Assembly: GCA_963837165.1 (NCBI GenBank)
Contig: CAWIMD010000010.1
Coordinates: forward strand, 1 to 64,000
Origin: JAENWD01 sp963837165
Lineage (GTDB): Bacteria; Acidobacteriota; Vicinamibacteria; Vicinamibacterales; JAENWD01
Direction: 5' to 3'
Length of the DNA: 64,000 nt
Below the pieces are notes generated by a model. That model was given only the letters and a program-made list of their open reading frames with translations. It had not been told where the DNA came from and made no database searches. Below are positions 28,392 through 36,561 of this stretch, piece after piece (position 1 is the first letter of the stretch; each line of letters starts with the position of its first letter). Position numbers and translations under genes: made by a program.

Positions 28392-29900
28392 TCAGAATCG
28401 GACGACAGTCTCCACGTAGCCGAAATTCCCGCCCGGGCCCTCCGGAAACGTTCCTGTGATCACGTCGGATCCGAACGCGTGCCCGTAATAGAAGCCCAGC
28501 CCCAGATGCGGCGTCAGTGCCGTGTCCGCGCTCAGGTCCCACACGGACGCCAGCGAGGTCTTGCCGTAGCTGGGGCGCCCGGCGAAGCCGAACGTATCCG
28601 GCTGGAACGGACCCCCGCCGCCGTACCACAGGTCCGACCCGCTCGCGAGCCACAGCCGGTGCACTTCGCTTCCGAGCGTGACCTTCGGGCCGGGCCGTAC
28701 GGTGACGAGGCCGTACAGGTCCTTGTTGTTCATCATGTTGTAGAACGGAAACCGCGCGTACTGCCGCGGCGTCGTCACGAGCTGGAAGAACGTGCCGTTC
28801 GTCCCGTCCTTCGGGTCGTCATCGCCGCTGCCGTAGGAGTAGCCGCCGCGGATCCACGGCTTGAGCCGCGCGTGCGGCTGCCAGCCCGCCTCGCCGACGA
28901 ACGCGCTGGCGCGCTGCGACAGCGTGCCCCACGACCCGAACTGCCCCACGACCCAGCCCAGCACGTCGACCTTGCCCGCGCTGGTGTCGAACACGTGCAC
29001 GTAGTCGGCGCCGACGGTCCCGAGCGCAATCGGCTCGTGGTCTGCCTGGCGCACCGCCAGCGGCCGGTTGTCCGTCTTCAACACCGACGTCCGATGGTCC
29101 GCGTAGCCGACGCCGAACACCCGGAACGAGCCGGCGCCGTGGGCGCGCTTGACGGCCCTGTTGTACGAGCCGTAATAGACCTCGATGTCGAGCTCCTTCA
29201 TGCCGCCGACCTGGAAGACCCCCGCCGTGGGCCGGGCCGCGAAGCCCGACACGGTGTTCGGGCCGGCCGTCCAGCGCCAGAGGCCGCCGTCGAAGCTGCG
29301 CTGCGCGACGGTGAAGCCGAAATTGGAGATCAGGCGGTGAGCGATGCGGCCCTGCACCAGCTTTGCCACCACGGGATCGGGCACCGGTGCCTCGGTGCCG
29401 TCGAAGAACTCGAACCGTCCGAGCTTCAGCGTGGACCGCCCGATCCGGTTGAACTGCACGAAGCCCTGCTTGAGAAAGAATCCTGCCGTGTTCGTCTTCT
29501 GGTCGTTGGCCACGTAGTACGTGCCGCCCAGGCCAAGCTGTCCGAGCGGCGCCGGCGCCACCGCATCGTCGGGGAGCGCCAGCAGCGTGGGCTGCGAGAC
29601 CTCCGCGAACCAGGTGACGCCAGGCCGCGACTGGCCGATGCCGACGCGCACGAGGGAGTGAAAGAAGGCGTAGTCGTTGTTGCCGACCGGACCCTCGAAC
29701 CAGTCCCACATCTCGAGTCGGCTGCGCCAGATGACCGAGATGTCCAGCGATCCGACCTTCAGCGTCGCCGGCCCGGAGGCCGCAGGAGGCGCCGGAGCCG
29801 CCGGCGCAGGCGCGCCAGGTCTGGCTTCCTGTGCGTCACCACGAGCCCCGACGCCGAACACCATCGCACACACCGCACACACGACTCGTAATCGACGCAT
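28392..29900 (-). CDS. Alginate-export/AlgE-like outer-membrane beta-barrel
   Basis: A 502-residue outer-membrane protein. It has a signal peptide (MRRLRVVCAVCAMVFGVGAR) and a proline/alanine-rich linker, then alternating beta strands throughout. Strands such as RSTLKLGRFEFFDGTE and DIEVYYGSYNRA, and a terminal phenylalanine (GYVETVVRF), fit an AlgE-type porin. It is the first gene of the - strand redox run and may carry a solute or anchor its periplasmic part. The barrel type is inferred from sequence character; the substrate is unknown. Confidence 0.75.
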   Translation of the reverse strand: MRRLRVVCAVCAMVFGVGARGDAQEARPGAPAPAAPAPPAASGPATLKVGSLDISVIWRSRLEMWDWFEGPVGNNDYAFFHSLVRVGIGQSRPGVTWFAEVSQPTLLALPDDAVAPAPLGQLGLGGTYYVANDQKTNTAGFFLKQGFVQFNRIGRSTLKLGRFEFFDGTEAPVPDPVVAKLVQGRIAHRLISNFGFTVAQRSFDGGLWRWTAGPNTVSGFAARPTAGVFQVGGMKELDIEVYYGSYNRAVKRAHGAGSFRVFGVGYADHRTSVLKTDNRPLAVRQADHEPIALGTVGADYVHVFDTSAGKVDVLGWVVGQFGSWGTLSQRASAFVGEAGWQPHARLKPWIRGGYSYGSGDDDPKDGTNGTFFQLVTTPRQYARFPFYNMMNNKDLYGLVTVRPGPKVTLGSEVHRLWLASGSDLWYGGGGPFQPDTFGFAGRPSYGKTSLASVWDLSADTALTPHLGLGFYYGHAFGSDVITGTFPEGPGGNFGYVETVVRF

Positions 29901-30099
29901 CCGCTCCTCACGACCTCGGACGTCCTGGACGGTGGGGAGCCAGGCGTCGTAATTGAAAAGTGTGAAGGGCGATTTTTCACGTGCGACGAATGGCGGGTCA
30001 ATAATGCTTTTGTATTGCAGGGACCGGTCATTTAGGTCAGCGTGCCCGCTCGGCGGAAGCGTGACGGTCTGGTTCCAACCTCGGCAATGCCGGCCCTGT

Positions 30100-30105
30100 T
30101 ACAAT
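30100..30105 (+). promoter_or_regulatory. Candidate -10 hexamer for a leaderless transcript
   Basis: TACAAT ends 10 bases before the GTG at 30116; no ribosome-binding sequence is present. Confidence 0.35.
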
Positions 30106-30115
30106 CCTGCCCCTT

Positions 30116-32185
30116 GTGCCCGCGATCCCCGGGGCCGACGCGCCCGGCGCGCAATCGCCTTCAACCACCACGACCGAGCGCGCCCTGCTGTGTGCCGCCG
30201 CCGGCGTATTCCTGATTCACGCGCTGAACTACCTCTACTTCTTCGTGGATGACGAGGGTATTCCCTTCGTCTTCGCGCGAAACCTGCTCCGCGGCAGGGG
30301 CCTCGTCTACAACTCCTTCGAGGGGCGCGTCGAGGGCTATTCGGACTTCCTGCACGTGCTCGTTTCCGCCGGCTGGCTATGGCTGGCGGCTGCGCTGCAC
30401 CTCGGCTCGCTCGCGCCATTCTTCCTCGGCAAGGCCGTCGCGTTCGCGAGCGGCACAGCGACGGTCATCGTCGTCTGGGCCACCATGCGACGATTCCAGC
30501 CCACGATGGCGGGGCTCGCGGCGGGGCTCGCGTTCCTGGTGACGTTCGCACCCCTCGCGACCTGGAGCTGCTCGTCCCTCGAGATGGCAAGCGTCGGCCT
30601 GCTGGTCGCGGTCGCCGTGCTGGGCCTGGCCCACGACTCGGCGGTCTGGGACGCGGTGACGATGGGTGGGTGCGTCGCGCTGGTGCTCGAGCGCATCGAC
30701 GGGTTCGTGTTCGTCGGCGCGCTGCTCGTACCCGCGCTGATGGCCGCCGGGAAGTCTCGCCGGCGGCGGCTCTGGCGCGACGTCGCCATGCCGGTGATGG
30801 CCGCGCTGGTGCTCTACCACTCGTGGCGCGTCCTGTACTTCGGCGAATGGCTGTCCAGCCCCCTCGCCGCGAAAGTGCTGTACAAGCTCGTGAATACGTC
30901 GGACGTCGTGCGGTACGACCCGCCCGTTGCCTATCTGGCGGCCTTCCTCGATCAGTACGGCCGGGCCGCCGCTTTCCCGGCCGTCGCCCTTGTCGCCGCC
31001 GGGGCGGTTCGCGACCGCCGTGTGCGCCCGCTGCTCGTGACACTGGCGGCCCTTCTGGCCTATGCATGGACCGTGGGCGACTGGATGAGGGGATTCCGGT
31101 TCCTGGTGCCGGCCGCGCCAGTGTTCAGCGTGCTGGTCGCGTCGGCGGTGTCGAGGATCCGCCGGCCAGCCATCGCCTGGACGCTCACCGCCGCAGTGTG
31201 CGCCTGGCTCGGCGGCGCTGCACTGCGAACGGCGGGCTCGTTCGACACGCTGGAGTACCGGGAGAGCTGGTGGGCGCACCCGTCGCTCGATACAGGTCGC
31301 TACTTCAGCCGATACCTTCGGCTCTCCGAGGATCTCAAGCCGATCGTCCCGCCAGGCTCGACCACCGCCTACAACCAGGCAGGCATCGTGCCGTACCTGC
31401 TCGATCTCGACAATGTCGACGATCTGGGCATCTGCTCACGATTCATCTCGCACCTGCCCACCTCGGACGTCGTCTTCACCGAGGCCGGGCGCTATTCGCC
31501 GCTCACCAACGAGACAGCGCTTCGAACGACCGACGCCTACCTGCTCTACCGCAGCCCGCAATACGTGATCGAGCCGTTGCGCAACCTGAACGCGGTCAAC
31601 AGCGAGATCACTCCCAACGAGGTGCTGCGCGGGCGCTACGCACTGCGTTTCGCCGACTCGCAGGCCGCCGTGTACCAGCGCACCGGCAGGTCGACCCAGG
31701 AGTTCCGGACGAACCCTCGAACGTTCCTGGAGAATCTGGCGGCGCCCTCGCGGCTCGTCCGCGCATTCGACGGTTCGGAGATTCCACGCGGCGAGCGGCT
31801 GACGCGGCTGCCGTTCCTGGCCGGCGGCACGCTCGATCGCACGTTCGACGGCACGGTCAGTTTCGACGTCGCCTTCGCCTCGTCGGACGAGCCCGTCTAC
31901 GAGCTCGATCTCGCCAGGGCATCGGCACACACGGACGTGCGCATGCGGATGGTGCTCCGCAATTCACGCGGGCGGGTCGCCGCAATTGACGAGCGCACGC
32001 TCGGGGGCGGCCGGTCGGAGGCCATCGCGCTCTCGTGGCCCGATGGCGTGCAAGCGTCCGGGCTGGAACTGACGCTGGCCGGCGACGCCGGCCCGACCCG
32101 GGTCATCCTCGGGGACCTGCGAGTACAGGGCCAGTCTCCGGCGCTCGCCGCGTATGTCGCCCGGCTACCGTTCCCGCCCCGTTAG
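30116..32185 (+). CDS. Polytopic membrane glycosyltransferase (AftB/GT-C-like)
   Basis: A 689-residue protein with about ten to twelve membrane helices in the first 430 residues and a large periplasmic C-terminal domain. YFFVDDEGIPFVFARNLLRG and RVEGYSDFLHVLVSAGWL (about residues 40-80) match the GT-C fold of arabinofuranosyltransferase AftB-like enzymes, where the first-loop aspartates are catalytic. It probably transfers a polyprenyl-phosphate-linked sugar to a cell-surface glycan; the acceptor is unknown. The start is GTG 30116. Its end overlaps the convergent SGNH hydrolase gene by 21 bases. Confidence 0.72.
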   Translation: MPAIPGADAPGAQSPSTTTTERALLCAAAGVFLIHALNYLYFFVDDEGIPFVFARNLLRGRGLVYNSFEGRVEGYSDFLHVLVSAGWLWLAAALHLGSLAPFFLGKAVAFASGTATVIVVWATMRRFQPTMAGLAAGLAFLVTFAPLATWSCSSLEMASVGLLVAVAVLGLAHDSAVWDAVTMGGCVALVLERIDGFVFVGALLVPALMAAGKSRRRRLWRDVAMPVMAALVLYHSWRVLYFGEWLSSPLAAKVLYKLVNTSDVVRYDPPVAYLAAFLDQYGRAAAFPAVALVAAGAVRDRRVRPLLVTLAALLAYAWTVGDWMRGFRFLVPAAPVFSVLVASAVSRIRRPAIAWTLTAAVCAWLGGAALRTAGSFDTLEYRESWWAHPSLDTGRYFSRYLRLSEDLKPIVPPGSTTAYNQAGIVPYLLDLDNVDDLGICSRFISHLPTSDVVFTEAGRYSPLTNETALRTTDAYLLYRSPQYVIEPLRNLNAVNSEITPNEVLRGRYALRFADSQAAVYQRTGRSTQEFRTNPRTFLENLAAPSRLVRAFDGSEIPRGERLTRLPFLAGGTLDRTFDGTVSFDVAFASSDEPVYELDLARASAHTDVRMRMVLRNSRGRVAAIDERTLGGGRSEAIALSWPDGVQASGLELTLAGDAGPTRVILGDLRVQGQSPALAAYVARLPFPPR

Positions 32186-33163
32186 TGCGCCGCGGCTCTC
32201 GTCCGCTTCCTCGATGGACGTGGCCAGCATCCGCGCAAGCTCCGCGTCGCCGGTATAGGAGAGGTGAATCCCGTCGTGGCGGAACAGGCGCCCGCGATCC
32301 GACGGGGTGGCCCTGGCAAACCGGGCTGCTGCGTCGCACAGCACGGCGCCGCTTGCCGCCGCGGCCCGGCGTGTCGCCTCGACGTACGACTGGTGCACGG
32401 GAATGAGGTCTGAAAGATGCCTGAGGTGTCGGGCGGCGAGGTAGGCGGGCTCGGCCCCGGGGGTGTGGTTCTCGCCCGCCGTGATCAGCACGGCCTGCGC
32501 CCCCATCCCGTGGATCTGCTGCACCATGCGCTCGAGCGTCGACTCGTAGGTCGCCAGGTCGACGCGGTTCGGACGTGTCGTCTTCCAACCCGCGAAGCCA
32601 TCGCGCACCCTGGCCAGCAGCTGCATCAGCTTCACGTGATCCGCGAGCCACGACAGGATGGCATCGCGCCGGATCTCCGCGTCTGGCGGCCCGAGGGCCA
32701 TCCAGTGATCGTTCCACCCGTAGTAAATCGTCACGACACGTGGTCGCATTGGCAGCACGTCCCGCGTCAGCTGCCAGCTTCCCTGCACCACCGTCCAGCC
32801 GCCCACACCCACCTTGATGCCGTGCGCGAGCGACGGGCGCTCCCGGCTCAGCACCGCCAGCGTCTTCGACGGGTACGTGCCGAACTGGGTGCACGAATCG
32901 CCCATGAAGACCACGGCCGGGCGCTGCCGGCGGGCGGCGTCGAGCTGGTTGTCGTAGTCCCGCGTCACCCACAGCAGGTCGGGGTCCGAGCGGTAGACCT
33001 GCACGAGCGCCTTCGGATCGGGCCAGCCGAACTGCACGACCGGAAACGGCTGGTACTCGAAGCCGGTGATGCGCAGGTAGGCCTCGGCGAGGAGAAGCGC
33101 TGAGCAGACGCTCAGGATACTCGCCGCGATCCGCGCCGCGCGCTGCTGTCGCTGAGTCAGCAT
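32165..33163 (-). CDS. Membrane-anchored SGNH/GDSL hydrolase
   Basis: A 332-residue esterase-like protein with an N-terminal membrane anchor (AARIAASILSVCSALLLAEAY). Block I is VFMGDSCTQFG (catalytic Ser), block III GWND, and block V DGIHLSYTG supplies the Asp-His pair. Such proteins remove or transfer acyl groups on polysaccharides or lipids. An alternative ATG lies six codons upstream at 33181; neither has a clear ribosome site. It is convergent with the glycosyltransferase, which may make its substrate. Confidence 0.78.
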   Translation of the reverse strand: MLTQRQQRAARIAASILSVCSALLLAEAYLRITGFEYQPFPVVQFGWPDPKALVQVYRSDPDLLWVTRDYDNQLDAARRQRPAVVFMGDSCTQFGTYPSKTLAVLSRERPSLAHGIKVGVGGWTVVQGSWQLTRDVLPMRPRVVTIYYGWNDHWMALGPPDAEIRRDAILSWLADHVKLMQLLARVRDGFAGWKTTRPNRVDLATYESTLERMVQQIHGMGAQAVLITAGENHTPGAEPAYLAARHLRHLSDLIPVHQSYVEATRRAAAASGAVLCDAAARFARATPSDRGRLFRHDGIHLSYTGDAELARMLATSIEEADESRGALTGRER

Positions 33164-33299
33164 GGTCCGGAGGACATGCAAATACTACCTGACACCGAAA
33201 ACCGACTCGTCCGTCGCAGCTGAACCGGCATCTGGCCGCTTGCGGCGGCACCATCCGGCCGGCACAAGCCTTGCGCGTGTTCTGTGCATGGGAGGAGCA

Positions 33300-33932
33300 A
33301 TGACTCAGCCATTCAAAAGCTTGAACAAGCTCGTCTTGGCGGGCGCCGTCTGCGCACTCGCGGCGTCGCCCGGCTGGGCGCAGCCACTCCGCGGGTTCCA
33401 GGGCCTCGACCTCAACAACGACGGCGTGATCACGCGGGCCGAGTGGGAACGGTCGTTCCGGATGCTGGATACGGACAACGACGGGGTGCTGTCGCCCGAC
33501 GAGCTCCGTGCCGAGTGGCGGAACGGCCGCACCCAGGCCGGCGGCGAGTTTCAGGTGCTCGACCGCAACAACGACGGGCGCATCACGCGGAACGAGTGGC
33601 GCGGCAACCGCAACTCGTTCGAGCAGGTGGACCGCGACAACGACGGCATCATCTCGCCGCGCGAGTTCAGCCTGAACGAAGGCGGCTATTCCGACCAGCA
33701 GGTGACCAATACGCGCGTCTACCAGATGGGCCGCGAGCGTGGTCTGCAGGACGGCCGGAAGGCGGGCCGGGAGGACGCCAGCCGGCACAACTGGGATCTC
33801 GACGGCCAGCGCGAGCTGGAGCACGCGGATGCCGGGTACTCGCCCACGCTGGGCGATCACTCGCAGTACCAGGAAGGCTATCGGGCAGGCTTCATCGCCG
33901 GCTACGGCGAGGGCTTCGGGCCGCGCCGGTAG
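33300..33932 (+). CDS. Secreted EF-hand protein
   Basis: A 210-residue exported calcium-binding protein. ATG 33300 follows GGGAGGAG by a few bases; the signal peptide ends near SPGWAQP. Four EF-hand loops are readable: DLNNDGVITRAEW, DTDNDGVLSPDEL, DRNNDGRITRNEW and DRDNDGIISPREF. The C-terminal ~80 residues are polar with repeated GRERGLQDGRKAGREDA and GYRAGFIAGYGEGF segments and no known domain. It stands alone between divergent and convergent neighbours. Confidence 0.85.
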   Translation: MTQPFKSLNKLVLAGAVCALAASPGWAQPLRGFQGLDLNNDGVITRAEWERSFRMLDTDNDGVLSPDELRAEWRNGRTQAGGEFQVLDRNNDGRITRNEWRGNRNSFEQVDRDNDGIISPREFSLNEGGYSDQQVTNTRVYQMGRERGLQDGRKAGREDASRHNWDLDGQRELEHADAGYSPTLGDHSQYQEGYRAGFIAGYGEGFGPRR

Positions 33933-34010
33933 GCCGTTGACGTCTGGACAGCGCGGCCGGCCTCGAGCCGGTCGCGCCGGACGTCCTCACTGGTCGCGCA
34001 GCGCCTGATC

Positions 34011-34367
34011 TCATGCCTCGCCGGCGGGCTCGAGCAGCCGGGCCATCACGCCCGCGATTCGCTCCCACTTCCGCGTTTCCGCCTTGAGCTGCCCCCGTCC
34101 GGCCCGCGTGAGCGCGTAGAACCTGGCCCGGCGGTTGTTCTCGGAGGTGCCCCAGCTCGCCGAGATCCAGCCCTGCTGCTGCAGGCGCATGAGGGAGGTG
34201 TAGACCGTGCCTTCGTTGAGCTTCAGGACATCCTCGCTGACCTGCTCGATGCGCCTGGCAATCCCGTACCCGTGCTGCGGCCCCAGTGCGTCGAGGGTCT
34301 TCAGCACCATCAGGTCGAGCGTGCCCTGCAGCACCTCGGTCCGCTCGTCCGGTGCTCCTTTGGACAT
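34011..34367 (-). CDS. PadR-family transcriptional regulator
   Basis: A 118-residue winged-helix repressor. The motif LQGTLDLMVLKTLDALGPQHGYGIA opens the family domain, and NEGTVYTSLMRLQQQGWI is the recognition region. ATG 34367 (MSKGAPDERTEV) was chosen since a perfect inverted repeat covers it. PadR genes in Acidobacteriota often precede ADOP permeases, but here the nearest permease is 4 kb away, so it may control itself or the divergent TPR-DUF2914 gene. Confidence 0.88.
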   Translation of the reverse strand: MSKGAPDERTEVLQGTLDLMVLKTLDALGPQHGYGIARRIEQVSEDVLKLNEGTVYTSLMRLQQQGWISASWGTSENNRRARFYALTRAGRGQLKAETRKWERIAGVMARLLEPAGEA

Positions 34368-34401
34368 TCCAATGGAATACCGCGGGTTCCTTTGGAATGT
34401 C
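34363..34401. promoter_or_regulatory. Candidate PadR operator
   Basis: Perfect 10-bp inverted repeat GACATTCCAA (34363-34372) and TTGGAATGTC (34392-34401), with a nested palindrome ATTCCAATGGAAT at 34366-34378. It covers the padR start codon and upstream promoter, as expected for autoregulation. Confidence 0.6.
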
Positions 34402-34513
34402 AATAGGAGAAATTCGGCGCCCAACCGCACGTCAGATGTGCGACTCTACTCCGGAGCGCACTCGAGCTGGCGCGTGGCGCAGAGGTTCAGGTCCGCGCGC
34501 CGCTGGCAGGCCT

Positions 34514-34537
34514 GGCAGGCCTGAAGGCCTGCGCTAC
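34514..34537 (+). repeat. Dispersed palindromic repeat (single copy)
   Basis: GGCAGGCCTGAAGGCCTGCG then CTAC: an 8-bp arm palindrome with a 2-base centre, the same element that occurs in the 35.7-36.6 kb array and near 51.5 and 62.6 kb. Confidence 0.75.
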
Positions 34538-34601
34538 ACCAGGGCGCGCGGCACCAGGGCGCGCTGCACAGGGCGCGCGCGATTCCTGTCGAGGCGGGGC
34601 A

Positions 34602-35717
34602 ATGGCAGACAGTCCGGAGGTGAAGACAGCGATCGCGGCGGCTGAAGAGGCGGCCGGCCGCGGTGACATGGCGGCAGCCGAGGGACACCTGCGCCGCGCG
34701 GTCGAGCTTCAGCAGGCGGCACCGGGGCTGCACCCGGATTTCGCCGAGACCCTCAACAACCTCGGCATCGTGTGCGAGCGGCTCGGGAACGACGCCGACG
34801 CCGAACGCTGTTACCGGACGGCATACGCGACGGCCAGCGCGGCGTTTGCGCCGGACCATCCCTCGGTGACGACCACCGCGACCAACCTGCGGGAGTTCTG
34901 CGAGGCGCGTGGCCTGCCGCTCGAGCTGCCCGCGGCAGCCGTGGCGGCAACCGCCGGCGAGCCGGCGCCGTTGCCGGATCCGCAGCCGCTGCCCCCGCCG
35001 CGACCGGCACCAGATCCGCGTCCGCTGCCCCTGCCGGCCCCGGCACCCCCGCCGGCTCCGTCCCCGGGACGACCAGAACCGCGGCAGGCCGTGAGATCTC
35101 AGCTGCCGCCGGTGGCAGCGACGAGGTCGCCGATCCTGCCGGTGCTGCTGGTCGGCGCGGCCGCTGTCGCGGTCGTCGTCATGTTCGTTCGGTCGCGGCC
35201 GGCGGACGCTCCTGCTCCCGCGGCAGACGCACCGGTGACGCGGCCCGAGACCCGGACGCCACCGGCTCGCGCGGACGCGTCCCCCCAGGCAGACGCGGCC
35301 GCAAGATCGTCCACCCCGCCTGCACACGCCGCGCCGCCACCCCCGGCGGCGCCAGCCAAGCCCGCACCGCGCGCGAGATCCGCGGTTGTCCCGACGGTCT
35401 TGAGCGCCGAGCTCTGCCACCCGCTCCAGACCGGCGCCACCTGGCACTGCGACCCGGTCGCCGGAACCGTGAGCGACGGCGTCGTCTACTTCTACACGCG
35501 CCTGGCCGCGTCAGCCGACACCACCATCGAGCACCGCTGGTATCACGCGGGCCGGCTGCACCAGAGCGTGACGCTCCACATCAGCGCGAACGCGGCGGGC
35601 TTCCGCACCTACAGCCGGCTCACGGTGTCGCCCGCGCGTGCCGGCGACTGGCGCGTGGATGTGCGCGCAGCCGACGGCACCGTCCTCAGCGAGAAGCGGT
35701 TCACGGTCGGTCGGTAG
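34602..35717 (+). CDS. TPR protein with membrane helix and DUF2914 domain
   Basis: A 371-residue protein. Two TPR-like repeats (AAEGHLRRAVELQQAAPGLH and TLNNLGIVCERLGNDADAER) occupy the first 110 residues. A proline/alanine-rich region, a single membrane helix (ILPVLLVGAAAVAVVVMFV, about 170-188) and a second low-complexity linker follow. The C-terminal DUF2914 domain shows VVYFYTRLAASADTTIEHRW, YHAGRLHQSVTLHI and WRVDVRAADGTVLSEKRF. The start is ATG 34602. The stop abuts the first tandem repeat. Function unknown. Confidence 0.8.
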   Translation: MADSPEVKTAIAAAEEAAGRGDMAAAEGHLRRAVELQQAAPGLHPDFAETLNNLGIVCERLGNDADAERCYRTAYATASAAFAPDHPSVTTTATNLREFCEARGLPLELPAAAVAATAGEPAPLPDPQPLPPPRPAPDPRPLPLPAPAPPPAPSPGRPEPRQAVRSQLPPVAATRSPILPVLLVGAAAVAVVVMFVRSRPADAPAPAADAPVTRPETRTPPARADASPQADAAARSSTPPAHAAPPPPAAPAKPAPRARSAVVPTVLSAELCHPLQTGATWHCDPVAGTVSDGVVYFYTRLAASADTTIEHRWYHAGRLHQSVTLHISANAAGFRTYSRLTVSPARAGDWRVDVRAADGTVLSEKRFTVGR

Positions 35718-36561
35718 GCAGGCCTGAAGGCCTGCGCTACAGGTGGTCCACGGGCAGTAGCCTCATTCGGGTGCATATGTAGCGCAGACCTTCAGGTCTG
35801 CCCAGGATCACGCGTGTAGACTTCCGCCGTCGCTGCGGCGGTCAGGTCTGTCCGCGCGCGCGTTGGCAGGCCTGAAGGCCTGCGCTACAGGTGGTCCACG
35901 GGGCAGTAGCCTCATTCGGGTGCATATGTAGCGCAGACCTTCAGGTCTGCCCAGGATCACGCGTGTAGACCTTTCGCCGTCGCTGCGGCGGTCAGGTCTG
36001 TCCGCGCGCCCGTTGGCAGGCCTGAAGGCCTGCGCTACAGGTGGTCCACGGGGCAGTAGCCTCATTCGGGTGCATATGTAGCGCAGACCTTCAGGTCTGC
36101 CCAGGATCACGCGTGTAGACTTCCGCCTTCGCTGCGGCGGTCAGGTCTGTCCGCGCGCCCGTTGGCAGGCCTGAAGGCCTGCGCTACAGGCGGTCCACGG
36201 GGCAGTAGCCTCATTCGGGTGCATATGTAGCGCAGACCTTCAGGTCTGCCCAGGATCACGCGTGTAGACTTCCGCCTTCGCTGCGGCGGTCAGGTCTGTC
36301 CGCGCGCCCGTTGGCAGGCCTGAAGGCCTGCGCTACAGGCGGTCCACGGGGCAGTAGCCTCATTCGGGTGCATATGTAGCGCAGACCTTCAGGTCTGCCC
36401 AGGATCACGCGTGTAGACTTCCGCCTTCGCTGCGGCGGTCAGGTCTGTCCGCGCGCCCGTTGGCAGGCCTGAAGGCCTGCGCTACATGCGGTCCACGGGG
36501 CATGCCTGAAGGCCTGCGCTACAGGCGGTCCACGGGGCAGGCCTGAAGGCCTGCGCTACAC
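35717..36561. repeat. Five ~149-bp tandem repeats built from two palindromes, plus partial copies
   Basis: Units start at 35717, 35865, 36015, 36164, 36313 and 36462 (the last is partial), giving lengths of 148, 150, 149, 149 and 149. Each unit holds GCAGGCCTGAAGGCCTGC followed by GCTAC, a spacer with CATTCGGGTGCATATGTAGC, then the opposite-oriented GCAGACCTTCAGGTCTGC, and ends GGCGGTCAGGTCTGTCCGCG. Units differ by only a few bases. Two extra short palindrome copies close the array up to 36561. No spacers or cas genes, so not a CRISPR. The array lies between converging genes. Confidence 0.92.

Noticed and set aside
29955..29985. CRP/FNR-like operator between the porin and glycosyltransferase genes
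   Set aside because: TGTGA and TCAC half sites are present but the spacing (11) is wrong for this family.
35808..36110. Small - strand gene with internally repeated protein
   Set aside because: Entirely translated from two copies of the tandem repeat; no ribosome site.
35717..36561. CRISPR array
   Set aside because: Units are ~149 bp, contiguous and nearly identical throughout, with no variable spacers and no cas genes.
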